Origin: Paracoccaceae bacterium
GTDB taxonomy: Bacteria; Pseudomonadota; Alphaproteobacteria; Rhodobacterales; Rhodobacteraceae
Length of the DNA stretch: 64,000 bases
Direction of reading: 5' to 3'
Assembly: GCA_004153385.1 (NCBI GenBank)
Contig: SDAL01000002.1
Coordinates: forward strand, 62,001 to 126,000
Shown here: positions 52,621-62,723 of the stretch, in pieces
Layout: each line of letters starts with the position of its first letter
Position numbering within the stretch: the stretch's first letter is position 1
The notes under the pieces: generated by a model
The model's database searches: none
Told to the model about the DNA's origin: nothing
What the model saw: the letters and a program-made list of their open reading frames with translations, nothing else
Position numbers and translations under genes: made by a program

Positions 52621-53637
52621 ATGACCCGATTTGCGTTGTTGTCCGGCGCCGCATTCATGGCACTGGCCTTGCCACTTCAGGCGGAAACAAAACTGACAGT
52701 GGCCAACTGGCTGCCGCCGTCGCATCCGCTGGTGGCCAATCTGGTCGTGCCGATGACGGAGGCAATTTCCCAAGCCACGAATGGCGAGGTCACAGCCACG
52801 ATCCTGCCTGCGCCGCTGGGGCCGCCGGGCGCGCATTTCGATTTCGCCGTCAATGGTGTGGCCGATATCACCTTCGGGGTGCAGGGCTATAATCCGGGCC
52901 GTTTCAAAACCACCAATATCGTGGAACTGCCGTTCTTAGGGAATTCTGCAGAGGCGATTTCGGTCGCGTATTGGCGCACGTTTGACAAGATGCTGCGCGA
53001 CGCGGGCGAATACGATAACGTCAAGGTTCTGGCGGTTTTTGCACACGGTCCGGGGGAGGTGTTCTTTAAGGGCGGCGATGTCGGCGGGGTCGATGCGCTC
53101 AAAGGCCGCAAGATCCGTGTGGGCGGCGGTATTGTACACGAGGTCGTATCGGCCTTGGGCGGCGTTCCGGTGGAAGGTCCGTCTTCCAAATCCTACGAGT
53201 TGCTGAGCCAGGGCGTGGCGGACGGCATTACCTTCCCCTATGAATCGGTCGCGTTTTTCAACCTTATACCACAGCTTGATCAGGCGATTGATGTGGACGG
53301 GGGCCTGTTCAATACATCGTTTTATATCGTTATGAACAAGGCGAAATGGAACAGCCTGACCCCCGAACAGCAAGACGCCATCGACCGCGTCACAGGCGAG
53401 GCTTTGGCGCGGAAAGCGGGCCAGATGTGGGATGGCGCAGATGCTGAAGGCCGTGCCAAGATGGACGGAAAGATCGACATTGTCCCCGCCAGCGCCGCGC
53501 AGATGGCCGCATGGAAAGAGGCGCTGCAGCCTTTGGTAGATGCCAAGCTCTCCGAGGCCGCCGAGGCCGGTATCGATGCCGGTGCCGCCTATGACATGCT
53601 GCAATCGGAAATTGCGGCGGAAAGCGGCGAGAAATAA
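52621..53637 (+). CDS. dctP: TRAP transporter substrate-binding protein (DctP type)
   Basis: A 338-residue periplasmic binding protein. A signal peptide (LLSGAAFMALALPLQA) is followed by ETKLTVANWLPPSHPL, the typical DctP opening. KGRKIRVGGGIVHEVVSALGGVPV (about 160-183) contains the conserved Arg that salt-bridges the substrate carboxylate in TRAP proteins. The three-gene TRAP set imports C4-dicarboxylates, sialic acid, ectoine or related organic acids using the sodium gradient. The precise substrate is not visible. AGGAGGGATTCACG precedes ATG 52621. It is the first gene of the operon. Confidence 0.92.
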   Translation: MTRFALLSGAAFMALALPLQAETKLTVANWLPPSHPLVANLVVPMTEAISQATNGEVTATILPAPLGPPGAHFDFAVNGVADITFGVQGYNPGRFKTTNIVELPFLGNSAEAISVAYWRTFDKMLRDAGEYDNVKVLAVFAHGPGEVFFKGGDVGGVDALKGRKIRVGGGIVHEVVSALGGVPVEGPSSKSYELLSQGVADGITFPYESVAFFNLIPQLDQAIDVDGGLFNTSFYIVMNKAKWNSLTPEQQDAIDRVTGEALARKAGQMWDGADAEGRAKMDGKIDIVPASAAQMAAWKEALQPLVDAKLSEAAEAGIDAGAAYDMLQSEIAAESGEK

Positions 53638-53643
53638 ACGCCC

Positions 53644-54174
53644 ATGCCTGATGATCTTTTTATCCGCACCCCCGAGATGGATCCGTCATCGGGCAAAAAC
53701 CCCGCGCCGTTGCGCCGCAACGGGCCACGCATCGCGCTTGCGATGTTATGCGGCACGATGTTGCTGGCGATGATGGGGCTGACGGTGGTGGATGTTATCG
53801 GGCGTTATGTATTTTCCGCGCCGTTGATGGGCGCGACCGAGCTGACCCAGATGCTGCTTTCGGCGGTGATCTTTCTGGGCCTGCCTGCGGTCTGTCTGGA
53901 CAATGATCATGTGAGTGTCGATCTGCTCAGCGCGCATTTTCCGGCCTTTGTGCAGCCGCTGCGCAGTCTCTTGGTCACGTTGATATCTGCGGCGGTGCTG
54001 GGCGTGGTCAGCTGGCGGATCTGGGTGTATGCGGCCCAAAAGGCCAGTTATGGCGAGGCCACGAACTCGCTCAGGCTGCCGGTGGCACCCTTGGGCTATC
54101 TGTGTGCAGTGTGCTGCGCGGTGGGCGTTGTGTTTACGCTTGTGGGCGCCGTACGACAATTTCGGGATCGATGA
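53644..54174 (+). CDS. dctQ: TRAP transporter small permease (DctQ)
   Basis: A 176-residue inner-membrane protein with four transmembrane segments and the DctQ core MMGLTVVDVIGRYVFSAPLMGATELTQMLLSAVIFLGLPAVCLDNDHVSVDLL (about residues 37-88), where the VDVIGRYVF and EL motifs are characteristic. The N-terminal 30 residues are polar. DctQ pairs with DctM to form the membrane part of the TRAP system. It starts six bases after the dctP stop and its stop overlaps the dctM start (ATGA), so all three are co-expressed. Confidence 0.92.
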   Translation: MPDDLFIRTPEMDPSSGKNPAPLRRNGPRIALAMLCGTMLLAMMGLTVVDVIGRYVFSAPLMGATELTQMLLSAVIFLGLPAVCLDNDHVSVDLLSAHFPAFVQPLRSLLVTLISAAVLGVVSWRIWVYAAQKASYGEATNSLRLPVAPLGYLCAVCCAVGVVFTLVGAVRQFRDR

Positions 54175-55454
54175 TGGAGAACTGGACTGTAGGAATCGTG
54201 GTCCTGATTGCCCTTTTGCTGGGCGGTGTTCCGATTGCTTTTGCGCTTGCGGGCGTCGGGCTTGTGGGCACGGCCGCCCTGATTGGCTGGACCCCTGCAT
54301 TCTCACTGATAGGATCAGCGTTTTTCGATAACAGCCGTGAATATTCGCTGTCTGTTTTGCCGCTGTTTTTGATGATGGGAAATTTCGTGGTGCAATCCGG
54401 CATCGCGACGGAACTCTATACATCTGCCTATGCGTGGCTGCGTCACCGTAAGGGAGGGCTGGCAATTGCCACAGTGATCGCATGCGGGGCGTTCTCGTCT
54501 GTGTGCGGCTCGTCCATGGCGACGGCGGCCACGATGACACGGATCTCTTTGCCATCAATGCGGCGCTTTGGCTATCCCGACAGGCTGTCCACGGCCTCGA
54601 TTGCGGCGGGGGGGACGTTAGGGATTTTGATCCCGCCATCGGTGATTTTGGTGTTCTACGGTATCATGACCCAGCAAGACATCGGGCGGCTGTTTCTGGC
54701 AGGGATCGTGCCCGGTGTGATCGGCGTTATCGGTTATGCAATTGCGGTGCGCATCTCGATGGCGCTGAAAGGGATGGATCTGCCGGTGGAGGAGAAACTC
54801 CCCTTAGGCGCGCGGTTTGCAGCGCTGAAAGGGACGGCGGGCGCGCTCTTGCTGTTTGTATTTGTGATGGGTGGTATTTATCTGGGTGTGTTTACCCCCA
54901 CCGAAAGCGCTGGAATGGGCGCGTTCGGGGCGCTTTTATTAACGATCGGCATGGGCAAGTTCTCGTGGTCGCGACTGCTAAATGTTCTTTATGATACGAC
55001 AAAAACCACGGCGATGATGTTCTTCATCCTGTTCGGGGCGCTGACATTCACAAACTACGTTAACCTGTCGGGGATGACGCGCGATATCCAAGGCTGGCTG
55101 ACCGTGTTCGGCGACAGCCCGATGGCCCTTATCGTGACGCTGTTGGTGATCTATCTGATCCTCGGCTGCATGCTGGAAGGGCTGTCGATGATCATGCTGA
55201 CGGTGCCGGTGTTTTATCCCATTGTGGCTGCCGAAGGATTTGACCTGATCTGGTTCGGGATATTCGTCGTGGTGATCACGGAGATCAGCTATATTACGCC
55301 GCCCGTCGGGATGAACGCCTTTGTCTTGCGCTCTGTCGTGCCGGATGTCCCTTTGGGCACAATTTTCCGCGGGCTGGTGCCGTTTGTGGCAATGGATGTG
55401 ATCCGGATCGCGCTGATCATCGCCTTTCCGGGGCTGGTATTGTGGTTGACCTGA
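54171..55454 (+). CDS. dctM: TRAP transporter large permease (DctM)
   Basis: A 427-residue inner-membrane transporter core with about 12 transmembrane segments. It contains the DctM landmarks VCGSSMATAATMTRISLPSMRRFGYP (about residues 110-135) and GTLGILIPPSVILVFYGI, with a second pseudo-symmetric half including TPPVGMNAFVL. It forms the sodium-coupled channel of the TRAP complex. The start is one of two adjacent ATGs (54171/54174) overlapping the dctQ stop. The length is normal. It converges on the ExoD-like gene. Confidence 0.93.
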   Translation: MMENWTVGIVVLIALLLGGVPIAFALAGVGLVGTAALIGWTPAFSLIGSAFFDNSREYSLSVLPLFLMMGNFVVQSGIATELYTSAYAWLRHRKGGLAIATVIACGAFSSVCGSSMATAATMTRISLPSMRRFGYPDRLSTASIAAGGTLGILIPPSVILVFYGIMTQQDIGRLFLAGIVPGVIGVIGYAIAVRISMALKGMDLPVEEKLPLGARFAALKGTAGALLLFVFVMGGIYLGVFTPTESAGMGAFGALLLTIGMGKFSWSRLLNVLYDTTKTTAMMFFILFGALTFTNYVNLSGMTRDIQGWLTVFGDSPMALIVTLLVIYLILGCMLEGLSMIMLTVPVFYPIVAAEGFDLIWFGIFVVVITEISYITPPVGMNAFVLRSVVPDVPLGTIFRGLVPFVAMDVIRIALIIAFPGLVLWLT

Positions 55455-55512
55455 CAGAGCTTTTGTAAAAAATCCTGGGCGGTCAGGTGAACCCGAACGG
55501 GGCAGGCGGCCG

Positions 55513-56121
55513 TTAAATTGCGATCTGACCGGTCAGGACCATCACCACCACCGTGATTGCTGCTGCAATGAAAAGCATGCCCAGCAGTGCGATCAAGCCG
55601 TCACGCACCAGCAGCGACAGCGCAAGACACACCACCGCCGTGCCAAGGATAGAGGAACTGAACGGCACAAGCTCCAGAAACGGCATGCACATGCCACATA
55701 GCATGCAGGCCCCTTGTGTGATCCATAAAAACGGTCTGTGGGTGAAAAACCGCAGCCTTTCGTGGGTGTGTTCATCCAGCCAGCGCGCAATTCCCTTGAG
55801 CTTGTTGGCCGCGTTACAGACCTTTTGCGCGTCAATCGTCCGGTTTTTGAGCCATTGAGGCAGCCACAGATGTTTGCGGCGGGTCAGCATCTGCGCCGAG
55901 ATAATCGTAATCAAAATACCGCAGATGCTGGAAAACAGCGGGATACCCGACAACGGACTGACCACGAAAAGGGCCGGCACCATAAGCACAGGCACAAAGG
56001 ACGCCCCACCCAGAGAATTCAGGACAGTCTCGATGCTTACTTTGGTTTGGCCCTCGGCACTTTGTCCGATGGAGGCCACAATATCGCGCACCGTGTGCTG
56101 ATCGTTTTTGTCTGGATGCAT
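55513..56121 (-). CDS. ExoD-like exopolysaccharide biosynthesis protein
   Basis: A 202-residue inner-membrane protein of the ExoD family with three or four hydrophobic segments. The GGASFVPVLMVPALFVVSPLSGIPLFSSICGILI stretch (about residues 38-72) and C-terminal ALLGMLFIAAAI are typical. Rhizobial ExoD affects exopolysaccharide production and alkaline tolerance, but the molecular function is unknown. The family occurs widely in alphaproteobacteria without eps genes, as here. It lies downstream of the CoA-transferase gene on the same strand with a gap of about 56 bases, so it may be co-transcribed. Confidence 0.87.
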   Translation of the reverse strand: MHPDKNDQHTVRDIVASIGQSAEGQTKVSIETVLNSLGGASFVPVLMVPALFVVSPLSGIPLFSSICGILITIISAQMLTRRKHLWLPQWLKNRTIDAQKVCNAANKLKGIARWLDEHTHERLRFFTHRPFLWITQGACMLCGMCMPFLELVPFSSSILGTAVVCLALSLLVRDGLIALLGMLFIAAAITVVVMVLTGQIAI

Positions 56122-56177
56122 TGTTCGAAAATTCCCTTATGTGGGCAGAACACCGCAGCGGCGTCGCGGTTCCCGCC

Positions 56178-57797
<1,620 letters not shown>

Positions 57798-57956
57798 CTA
57801 CTGTGCAAGATTTCTCGGCCGCGCCGGGGGGATTGTCCACGTTTGCCAGCCATGCAGCATTTGCATAGATACGTGACCAGCGTTTGACGACCGCGTCAGA
57901 TCTGTATCAGGGTCCACGGGCCGCCGGCCCGCACCGCGCCAAAGTCGCGCTCTTTG

Positions 57957-58754
57957 TCAAAAAGTGACATCGACCCCGGGCAAAGCCAATGCCCGCATTA
58001 AATCACGCAGCTCCTGTCGTGCGGCGATATGGGACATTTCCAGACTTGTGGCGCCCAGATCCTTTAGATCCAGAAGCGTGAGGCCGCTGGAAAACAGGTC
58101 CCGATAGACCGGACGCTCGGACACACCTGGCGCTGTGCGAAAACCGATCCGGCACGCCAGATCATCCAGACGCGCATCGGTCGTATGTTTGGTCTGGATC
58201 TGTCGGGGGCCCAGCCGGTTGCGCAACACGATCCAGTCGATCGGGGGGTGGCCCGCACACGCGCGTACGCGCCGCGCCTGCCAGATCATCTGGGCATAGG
58301 CCGATGGCCCCAGAACCTTGGCGCGGTCGGGATCGATCTGGGCGAACAGATCGACATCCACAAAGCTGTCATAAAGCGGTGTGACCAATGTATCGGCCAA
58401 GGCATGCGCCATCTTTGCAAGCGGCGTGTGCGCGCCGGGGCAGTCAATGACAATGAAATCGCAGCGGGTGCGAAGATGGCCCACAGCCTCGTTGAGGCGG
58501 GTGTCATCTGAGGGCGTCTCTTCGGGGGCGGTCTGTGTCAGCGGATGGTAATCGGGACACGGCAGTGTCACCCCCTGTTGCTGTATGAACGCGCGGCGGT
58601 TTTCAACATACTTTCGAAAGCTGCGCTGACGCAGGTCCATATCCAGCGCGCCAACATGCCAGCCCATGCGCGCAAGCGCCGTGGCCACATGTATGGCGGT
58701 CGTGGATTTGCCGGATCCGCCCTTTTCATTACCTGCTACGATGATATGCGCCAC
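57957..58754 (-). CDS. mipZ: Division-plane positioning ATPase MipZ
   Basis: A 265-residue ParA-superfamily ATPase. The deviant Walker A is GNEKGGSGKST (residues 8-18), with the signature lysine Lys11. FIVIDCPGAH carries the Walker B Asp, and the sequence MAHIIVAGNEKGGSGKSTTAIHVA fits MipZ specifically. MipZ forms a gradient from the ParB-marked poles and blocks FtsZ assembly away from midcell in alphaproteobacteria. The start codon is GTG at 58754. It lies behind rpmE on the same strand, separated by 180 bases of hairpins and a terminator. Confidence 0.94.
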   Translation of the reverse strand: MAHIIVAGNEKGGSGKSTTAIHVATALARMGWHVGALDMDLRQRSFRKYVENRRAFIQQQGVTLPCPDYHPLTQTAPEETPSDDTRLNEAVGHLRTRCDFIVIDCPGAHTPLAKMAHALADTLVTPLYDSFVDVDLFAQIDPDRAKVLGPSAYAQMIWQARRVRACAGHPPIDWIVLRNRLGPRQIQTKHTTDARLDDLACRIGFRTAPGVSERPVYRDLFSSGLTLLDLKDLGATSLEMSHIAARQELRDLMRALALPGVDVTF

Positions 58755-58820
58755 GCTTGCAGCCCGCCTTTGTTAACCCGTCTCGCCCGTGGAGGCCGAC
58801 ATCCGTATAAAAAGCACGGT

Positions 58821-58865
58821 ATGGCGTGGAAAGCCACGCCATGATGCGCCCTGCGCATCATGGCG
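58821..58865. repeat. Overlapping, mutually exclusive hairpins between rpmE and mipZ
   Basis: ATGGCGTGG (58821-58829) can pair with CCACGCCAT (58834-58842), or CGCCATGATGCGC (58837-58849) can pair with GCGCATCATGGCG (58853-58865). CGCCAT at 58837-58842 belongs to both, so only one hairpin can form at a time. The larger stem is a perfect 13-base repeat with a three-base loop. Confidence 0.85.
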
Positions 58866-58883
58866 CAACCGGGCGCGCATACG

Positions 58884-58912
58884 AAAAGGGCGCGCCATTG
58901 GCACGCCCTTCC
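58884..58912 (-). terminator. Probable terminator after rpmE
   Basis: On the minus strand AAGGGCG pairs with CGCCCTT (11-base loop, partly complementary), followed by TTCGT. It lies about 25 bases after the rpmE stop. Confidence 0.6.
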
Positions 58913-58934
58913 GTAAAATACTGTATAGGATGGA

Positions 58935-59156
58935 TTAGAAGCCCAAGCCCGCGTATTTGTTTTTGAACTTCGACACACGTCCACCGGTGTCCATAAGGCG
59001 CGAGCTGCCGCCGTTCCACGCCGGGTGCGAGGTCGGGTCGATGTCGAGCGTCATGACGTCGCCTTCCGCGCCCCAAGTGGTGCGCGTCTGGTATTCGGTG
59101 CCGTCGGTCATTTTGACGGTGATGGTGTGGTAGTCGGGATGAATTTCCGCTTTCAT
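58935..59156 (-). CDS. rpmE: 50S ribosomal protein L31
   Basis: A 73-residue ribosomal protein of the large subunit. It starts [29 protein letters not shown], the alphaproteobacterial L31 pattern, followed by [13 protein letters not shown]. The CXXC zinc motif of some L31 proteins is absent (no cysteines), so this is the zinc-independent form. It begins 12 bases after the rplS stop, which implies a shared transcript. A hairpin terminator follows and then mipZ. Confidence 0.96.
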   Translation of the reverse strand: MKAEIHPDYHTITVKMTDGTEYQTRTTWGAEGDVMTLDIDPTSHPAWNGGSSRLMDTGGRVSKFKNKYAGLGF

Positions 59157-59167
59157 GGCACCGCTCC

Positions 59168-59548
59168 TCAGGCTTCGGTTTTCTTGGGTTTGTAGTTGGT
59201 GTCTTCGGCGATACGCGCCGATTTACCGCGACGATCACGAAGGTAGTACAGTTTCGCACGGCGCACACGGCCACGGCGAACAACTTCGATCGAATCGATG
59301 TTGGTTGCATAAAGCGGGAACATACGCTCCACGCCTTCGCCGAAAGAGATTTTGCGCACGGTGAACGATGCTGCCAGAGTTGCGCCGCCTTTGCGGGAAA
59401 TCACAACGCCTTCATACATCTGCACGCGCGAACGCGTACCTTCGGTCACTTTGTAGCCAACGCGAACAGTGTCGCCGGCTTTGAAATCCGGAATGGTCTT
59501 GGCGAGGGCGGCGATTTGGTCCGCCTCGATTTGTGCGATCAGGTTCAT
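59168..59548 (-). CDS. rplS: 50S ribosomal protein L19
   Basis: A 126-residue protein at the 30S-50S interface. Family features are [52 protein letters not shown] and the basic [22 protein letters not shown] motif near the C-terminus. The ATG at 59548 has AAAGGATATGCG upstream. An in-frame ATG at 59620 lacks a ribosome site and would add an atypical leader. It follows trmD by 332 bases with its own promoter-like site, so it is probably expressed from both. Confidence 0.97.
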   Translation of the reverse strand: MNLIAQIEADQIAALAKTIPDFKAGDTVRVGYKVTEGTRSRVQMYEGVVISRKGGATLAASFTVRKISFGEGVERMFPLYATNIDSIEVVRRGRVRRAKLYYLRDRRGKSARIAEDTNYKPKKTEA

Positions 59549-59880
59549 CGCATATCCTTTCTGATGCTCACGGTTTTCCCGCGAAGGTGGTTGTGCCGCC
59601 TCAGAGCTCCGAGCCTTCATGGGTCCGCCGTATTGCGCCCACCGGAGAGTTCAGGTCGTCTTTCCTTTCGCCTTTTCGGCCCGCCCTGTGCCCATCGATG
59701 AAGAGCCGACGGGGGCGTGCAAAAAAGGGTCCTGTGGCGTGTTACGCACCCAAGACACGCGCGTCATAGGCCCAAAGCCGATTCCGTTCAAGCCTTTAAA
59801 TAAAGCCGGATCATGCAATCGGCGCGCGGCTTGCCGCGGGCCAGCTTACGCTTGGTCAGATTGACAGGGAATCCACGCCT
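59549..59880 (-). promoter_or_regulatory. rplS leader region
   Basis: 332 bases between trmD and rplS with no gene. It holds a good promoter (59763-59791). The transcript from it would have a leader of about 200 bases. Near its 5' end an imperfect GGGTGCGT/ACGC...ACCC hairpin is followed by six T residues (59721-59726 on the + strand as A). I see no known ribosomal-protein leader motif. Confidence 0.5.
59763..59791 (-). promoter_or_regulatory. Likely rplS promoter
   Basis: On the minus strand TTGAAC (59791-59786) and TATGAC (59768-59763) are spaced by exactly 17 bases, about 215 bases upstream of the rplS ATG. Confidence 0.6.
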
Positions 59881-60777
59881 TTAGCGTCGTTTTCTGGCAG
59901 GCTTCGCGGGGGTGTTTTTTTCGTGTTCCGCCCATAGGTCGGGCCGCCGCCGGGCGGTGATCTCTTCGCTCATCTCGCGGCGCCATTCGGCGATGCGGCC
60001 GTGATGGCCCGAGGTCAACACATCGGGGACGGTCCGGCCCTCCCATTCGGCGGGACGGGTGTACTGCGGGTGCTCCAGAAGCCCTGCCGAATGGCTTTCC
60101 TCGACTGCGGATTCCGCGTTGCCAAGCACACCGGGCAGCAGGCGAACCGTGGCATCAATCAGCGTCTGTGCCGGAATTTCGCCCCCTGTCAGGACAAAAT
60201 CGCCCATCGACACCTCTTCCACGCCGTAATGTTCCAGCACGCGCTCGTCCACACCCTCGAACCGGCCACACAGGATGGTCACCCCGTCACAGGCCGCAAA
60301 CCGCCGCGCCATCGCCTGATTGAACGGCTTGCCGCGCGGCGACATATACAGCACCGGCCAGTTGGCCTGTGGATCAACGCCGCGCGCGGCTTCTTTCAGG
60401 GCCGCGCCCACAACATCGGCGCGCATCACCATACCTGCGCCACCGCCTGCGGGCGTGTCGTCCACATTCTTGTGCTTGCCCACGCCGAACGGGCGCAGAT
60501 CGATTGTATCAAGCGCCCAAAGCCCCTGATCGCGCGCGCGTCCCAAAAGCGACAATCCCAATGTGCCGGGAAAGGCTTCGGGAAACAGGGTCACGATCTT
60601 GGCCTTCCATGCGCCGACCAACTGCGGCGCATCATCCATAAGGGAACGGGGCTGGCGCGACGCCGAAATCGAAAGCCGTCCATGCGATTTTCCTGCCGCG
60701 GCCCCGGTGCCATCGGCGTTCAGGCGGGGGCCATGGGAAAACTGTCCGTGACTGGGGAGGGGTTTATCCGCGCTCAT
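59881..60777 (-). CDS. trmD: tRNA (guanine37-N1)-methyltransferase TrmD
   Basis: A 298-residue SPOUT methyltransferase that makes m1G37 in tRNAs and prevents frameshifting. The knotted SAM site includes LYMSPRGKPFNQ and ILCGRFEGVDERVLEHYGVEEVSMGDFVLTGGE. The catalytic Asp lies in the EWEGRTVPDVLTSG region. A basic, low-complexity extension of about 57 residues precedes the usual start (around residue 58, AKIVTLFPE). It is real because its ATG overlaps the upstream gene's stop (ATGA). Similar extensions occur in other Rhodobacterales as I recall. Confidence 0.94.
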   Translation of the reverse strand: MSADKPLPSHGQFSHGPRLNADGTGAAAGKSHGRLSISASRQPRSLMDDAPQLVGAWKAKIVTLFPEAFPGTLGLSLLGRARDQGLWALDTIDLRPFGVGKHKNVDDTPAGGGAGMVMRADVVGAALKEAARGVDPQANWPVLYMSPRGKPFNQAMARRFAACDGVTILCGRFEGVDERVLEHYGVEEVSMGDFVLTGGEIPAQTLIDATVRLLPGVLGNAESAVEESHSAGLLEHPQYTRPAEWEGRTVPDVLTSGHHGRIAEWRREMSEEITARRRPDLWAEHEKNTPAKPARKRR

Positions 60778-61571
60778 ATCTTGCCCTTCAGCATGTCGTC
60801 CTTGATCCGTTTCAGCTCTGCCTTGGATTTTCCGGACCGGTTGAGCGTAAGAAACGCGCTTTGTAACTGGGTGCGTTGTGCGGTGTTTCGCAAGCCCGCG
60901 GGTGGCAGTTTGGCGCGCAGACCGTCAGGCACGCCGAGCACATCCAGCACGGCCGCCGCCGGCCCTGCCGGATCCGTGCTCAGATCCTCCAGCGCGGCGC
61001 TGTAGACGGGCAGGGGGGCCAGTGCGCGCCGGATCTGCGCGACCTCTTCGTCCAGATCCACCGTGCCGGCATGCGTGGCGCAATAGGTGGCCATGTCGTC
61101 TTGCAGATGGATCGAGCGCAACAGATGGCCCCAGACAGAGCGCAGCCACGATTGCGGATCACGCGTAGTATAAAGGAATTCGACGGATGTTTCCGGGCCG
61201 AAGCGGTTTTTCAACTCGCTCTCGATCACATGTGCCAAGGCGATGGCGGTTGGCGCATATCGCTGCACCCGCCGGCCACGCCAATCGCGGTGGCCGGGCA
61301 TCGCGCCTGCGAATGTCTCGCGCGACAGAACGATCACAGGATCGCTGGGAATGCGGTTCAAAAAGCGGCGGAATTTCAATCGGAACGCCAGCTTGCGCCA
61401 GAAAAACGGCGCTTGCCCGAACCGCCGCGCCGCCGCGCCGGCGTCAAAGAAATCCAGTTTGCCGTAAAACCGCATATAGGGGCGCAAAAGGTCGTGGTTG
61501 TCTTTCAGATAGTCTTGCAGGCTCGTGGTGCCGGTTTTATGAAAACCGGCGTGCACCAGAACCCGAACCAT
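60774..61571 (-). CDS. Sulfotransferase-like protein
   Basis: A 265-residue protein with the N-terminal phosphosulfate-binding-like loop HAGFHKTGTTSLQ (residues 7-19), as in PAPS-dependent sulfotransferases, and a later TRDPQSWLRSVWGHLL segment that fits the 3'-phosphate-binding RXXXS region. The acceptor is unknown and transfer activity is unproven. The middle is basic and arginine-rich. It starts in the last base of rimM (TAATG) and its stop overlaps trmD, so it is embedded in the rimM-trmD operon, an unusual place for such an enzyme. Confidence 0.78.
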   Translation of the reverse strand: MVRVLVHAGFHKTGTTSLQDYLKDNHDLLRPYMRFYGKLDFFDAGAAARRFGQAPFFWRKLAFRLKFRRFLNRIPSDPVIVLSRETFAGAMPGHRDWRGRRVQRYAPTAIALAHVIESELKNRFGPETSVEFLYTTRDPQSWLRSVWGHLLRSIHLQDDMATYCATHAGTVDLDEEVAQIRRALAPLPVYSAALEDLSTDPAGPAAAVLDVLGVPDGLRAKLPPAGLRNTAQRTQLQSAFLTLNRSGKSKAELKRIKDDMLKGKI

Positions 61572-62080
61572 TAAAGCGCCTCCGGCGGATCAACGATGAT
61601 CCGTCCCGCCTTCAGATCAACGGTCGGCACGATCGCCTTGGTAAACGGCAGCATCAGCGGGGTGGATTGACCCTTGGCCGCGATTTCAAGGATATCGCCT
61701 GCGCCATAATTTTGAACCGCGCGCAATGTCCCAAGTTCGGCCCCGCCTGCATCCAGCACTGTCATCCCGACCAGATCGGCGTGATAGAATTCGTCATCCG
61801 GCAAGGAGGGCAGCTTGTCGCGCCCGGCCCAAAGCGTGGTGCCGCGCAGCGCATCGGCCTGTTCTTTGGTGCTCACACCATCAATCCGTGCGCCGATACC
61901 GCCCTTGATCGGGCGTGTCAGCGATATGCTGAATTCGCGTGTGCCGTCCTCGTTGGACAGCGGCGCATACTCGGCAATAGCGCCCGGGTCCGCGCAAAAG
62001 CTTTTCAGCCGCACTTCGCCTTTTACGCCAAAGGCGCCCGCTATCGCGCCCACACAGGTTCGTTCCGCGTCTGACATCAT
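61571..62080 (-). CDS. rimM: Ribosome maturation factor RimM
   Basis: A 169-residue 30S-assembly factor. The N-terminal RimM domain begins [20 protein letters not shown] (about residues 9-28), and the C-terminal PRC-barrel contains [31 protein letters not shown] and [26 protein letters not shown]. The latter IVPxVDLxxxxIxVDPPE motif is diagnostic. RimM binds ribosomal protein S19 and helps the 16S 3' domain mature. The start overlaps the bluB stop (ATGA). An ATG at 62077 is an alternative start. It follows rpsP through bluB. Confidence 0.94.
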   Translation of the reverse strand: MMSDAERTCVGAIAGAFGVKGEVRLKSFCADPGAIAEYAPLSNEDGTREFSISLTRPIKGGIGARIDGVSTKEQADALRGTTLWAGRDKLPSLPDDEFYHADLVGMTVLDAGGAELGTLRAVQNYGAGDILEIAAKGQSTPLMLPFTKAIVPTVDLKAGRIIVDPPEAL

Positions 62081-62721
62081 CTCCGCTCCATCTCGGGCAG
62101 ACCAATTCGTGGCTCCCAGCCCAGTTCTTCCAGCTCCGCCCGCGGTGTCTGATCCTCCGGCCAGCCGATGCACAGATAGCCGATAAGCTTCCAGCTGTCA
62201 GGCACTTCTAACGCCGTTGCCAGTGCCTGTTCGTCAAGGATCGACACCCAGCCCAGACCCACACCTTCCGCGCGCAGCGCAAGCCACATCATGGAAATCG
62301 CGCAAGCCACCGAATAGGCGCGCATCTCGGGCATGCTGCGTGCCCCCAGATTGGCGCCTTTGGTGGTCGCATCATTGCAAAACACTGCCAGTTGTACCGG
62401 CGCATCGCGCATGCCTGAAAGTTTCAGCCCTGCATAAAGCGCCGCCCGCTCGCAATCGCCATCCTCTCGGTAGGCGGCCAGTGCCTCGGCGTTGGCCGTT
62501 TGAAAATTGGAAAGCGCCGCAGCTCGGGCCGCGGCGCTTTCAACGTTGATCACGCGCCAAGGTTCGGACAAGCCGACCGAGGGCGCCATCGCAAAGGCAT
62601 CCAGGCCCCGCGCGACGATCGCATCATCAACCGGATCGGTACGAAAGCGGCGTACATCACGCCGCCAACGCATCAACCGGTGAAGATCTTCGCGAAATTC
62701 GGGGCTGAATTCCGTTTGCAA
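62077..62721 (-). CDS. bluB: 5,6-dimethylbenzimidazole synthase
   Basis: A 214-residue flavin-destroying nitroreductase-fold enzyme. BluB converts reduced FMN into dimethylbenzimidazole, the lower ligand of vitamin B12. Features are the N-terminal [18 protein letters not shown], the [16 protein letters not shown] loop and the C-terminal [19 protein letters not shown] with CIGWPED. The start codon appears to be TTG at 62721, two bases after the rpsP stop. It sits inside the ribosomal operon between rpsP and rimM, although its pathway is cobalamin synthesis, so this is likely a positional insertion. Confidence 0.9.
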   Translation of the reverse strand: MQTEFSPEFREDLHRLMRWRRDVRRFRTDPVDDAIVARGLDAFAMAPSVGLSEPWRVINVESAAARAAALSNFQTANAEALAAYREDGDCERAALYAGLKLSGMRDAPVQLAVFCNDATTKGANLGARSMPEMRAYSVACAISMMWLALRAEGVGLGWVSILDEQALATALEVPDSWKLIGYLCIGWPEDQTPRAELEELGWEPRIGLPEMERR

Positions 62722-62723
62722 GA

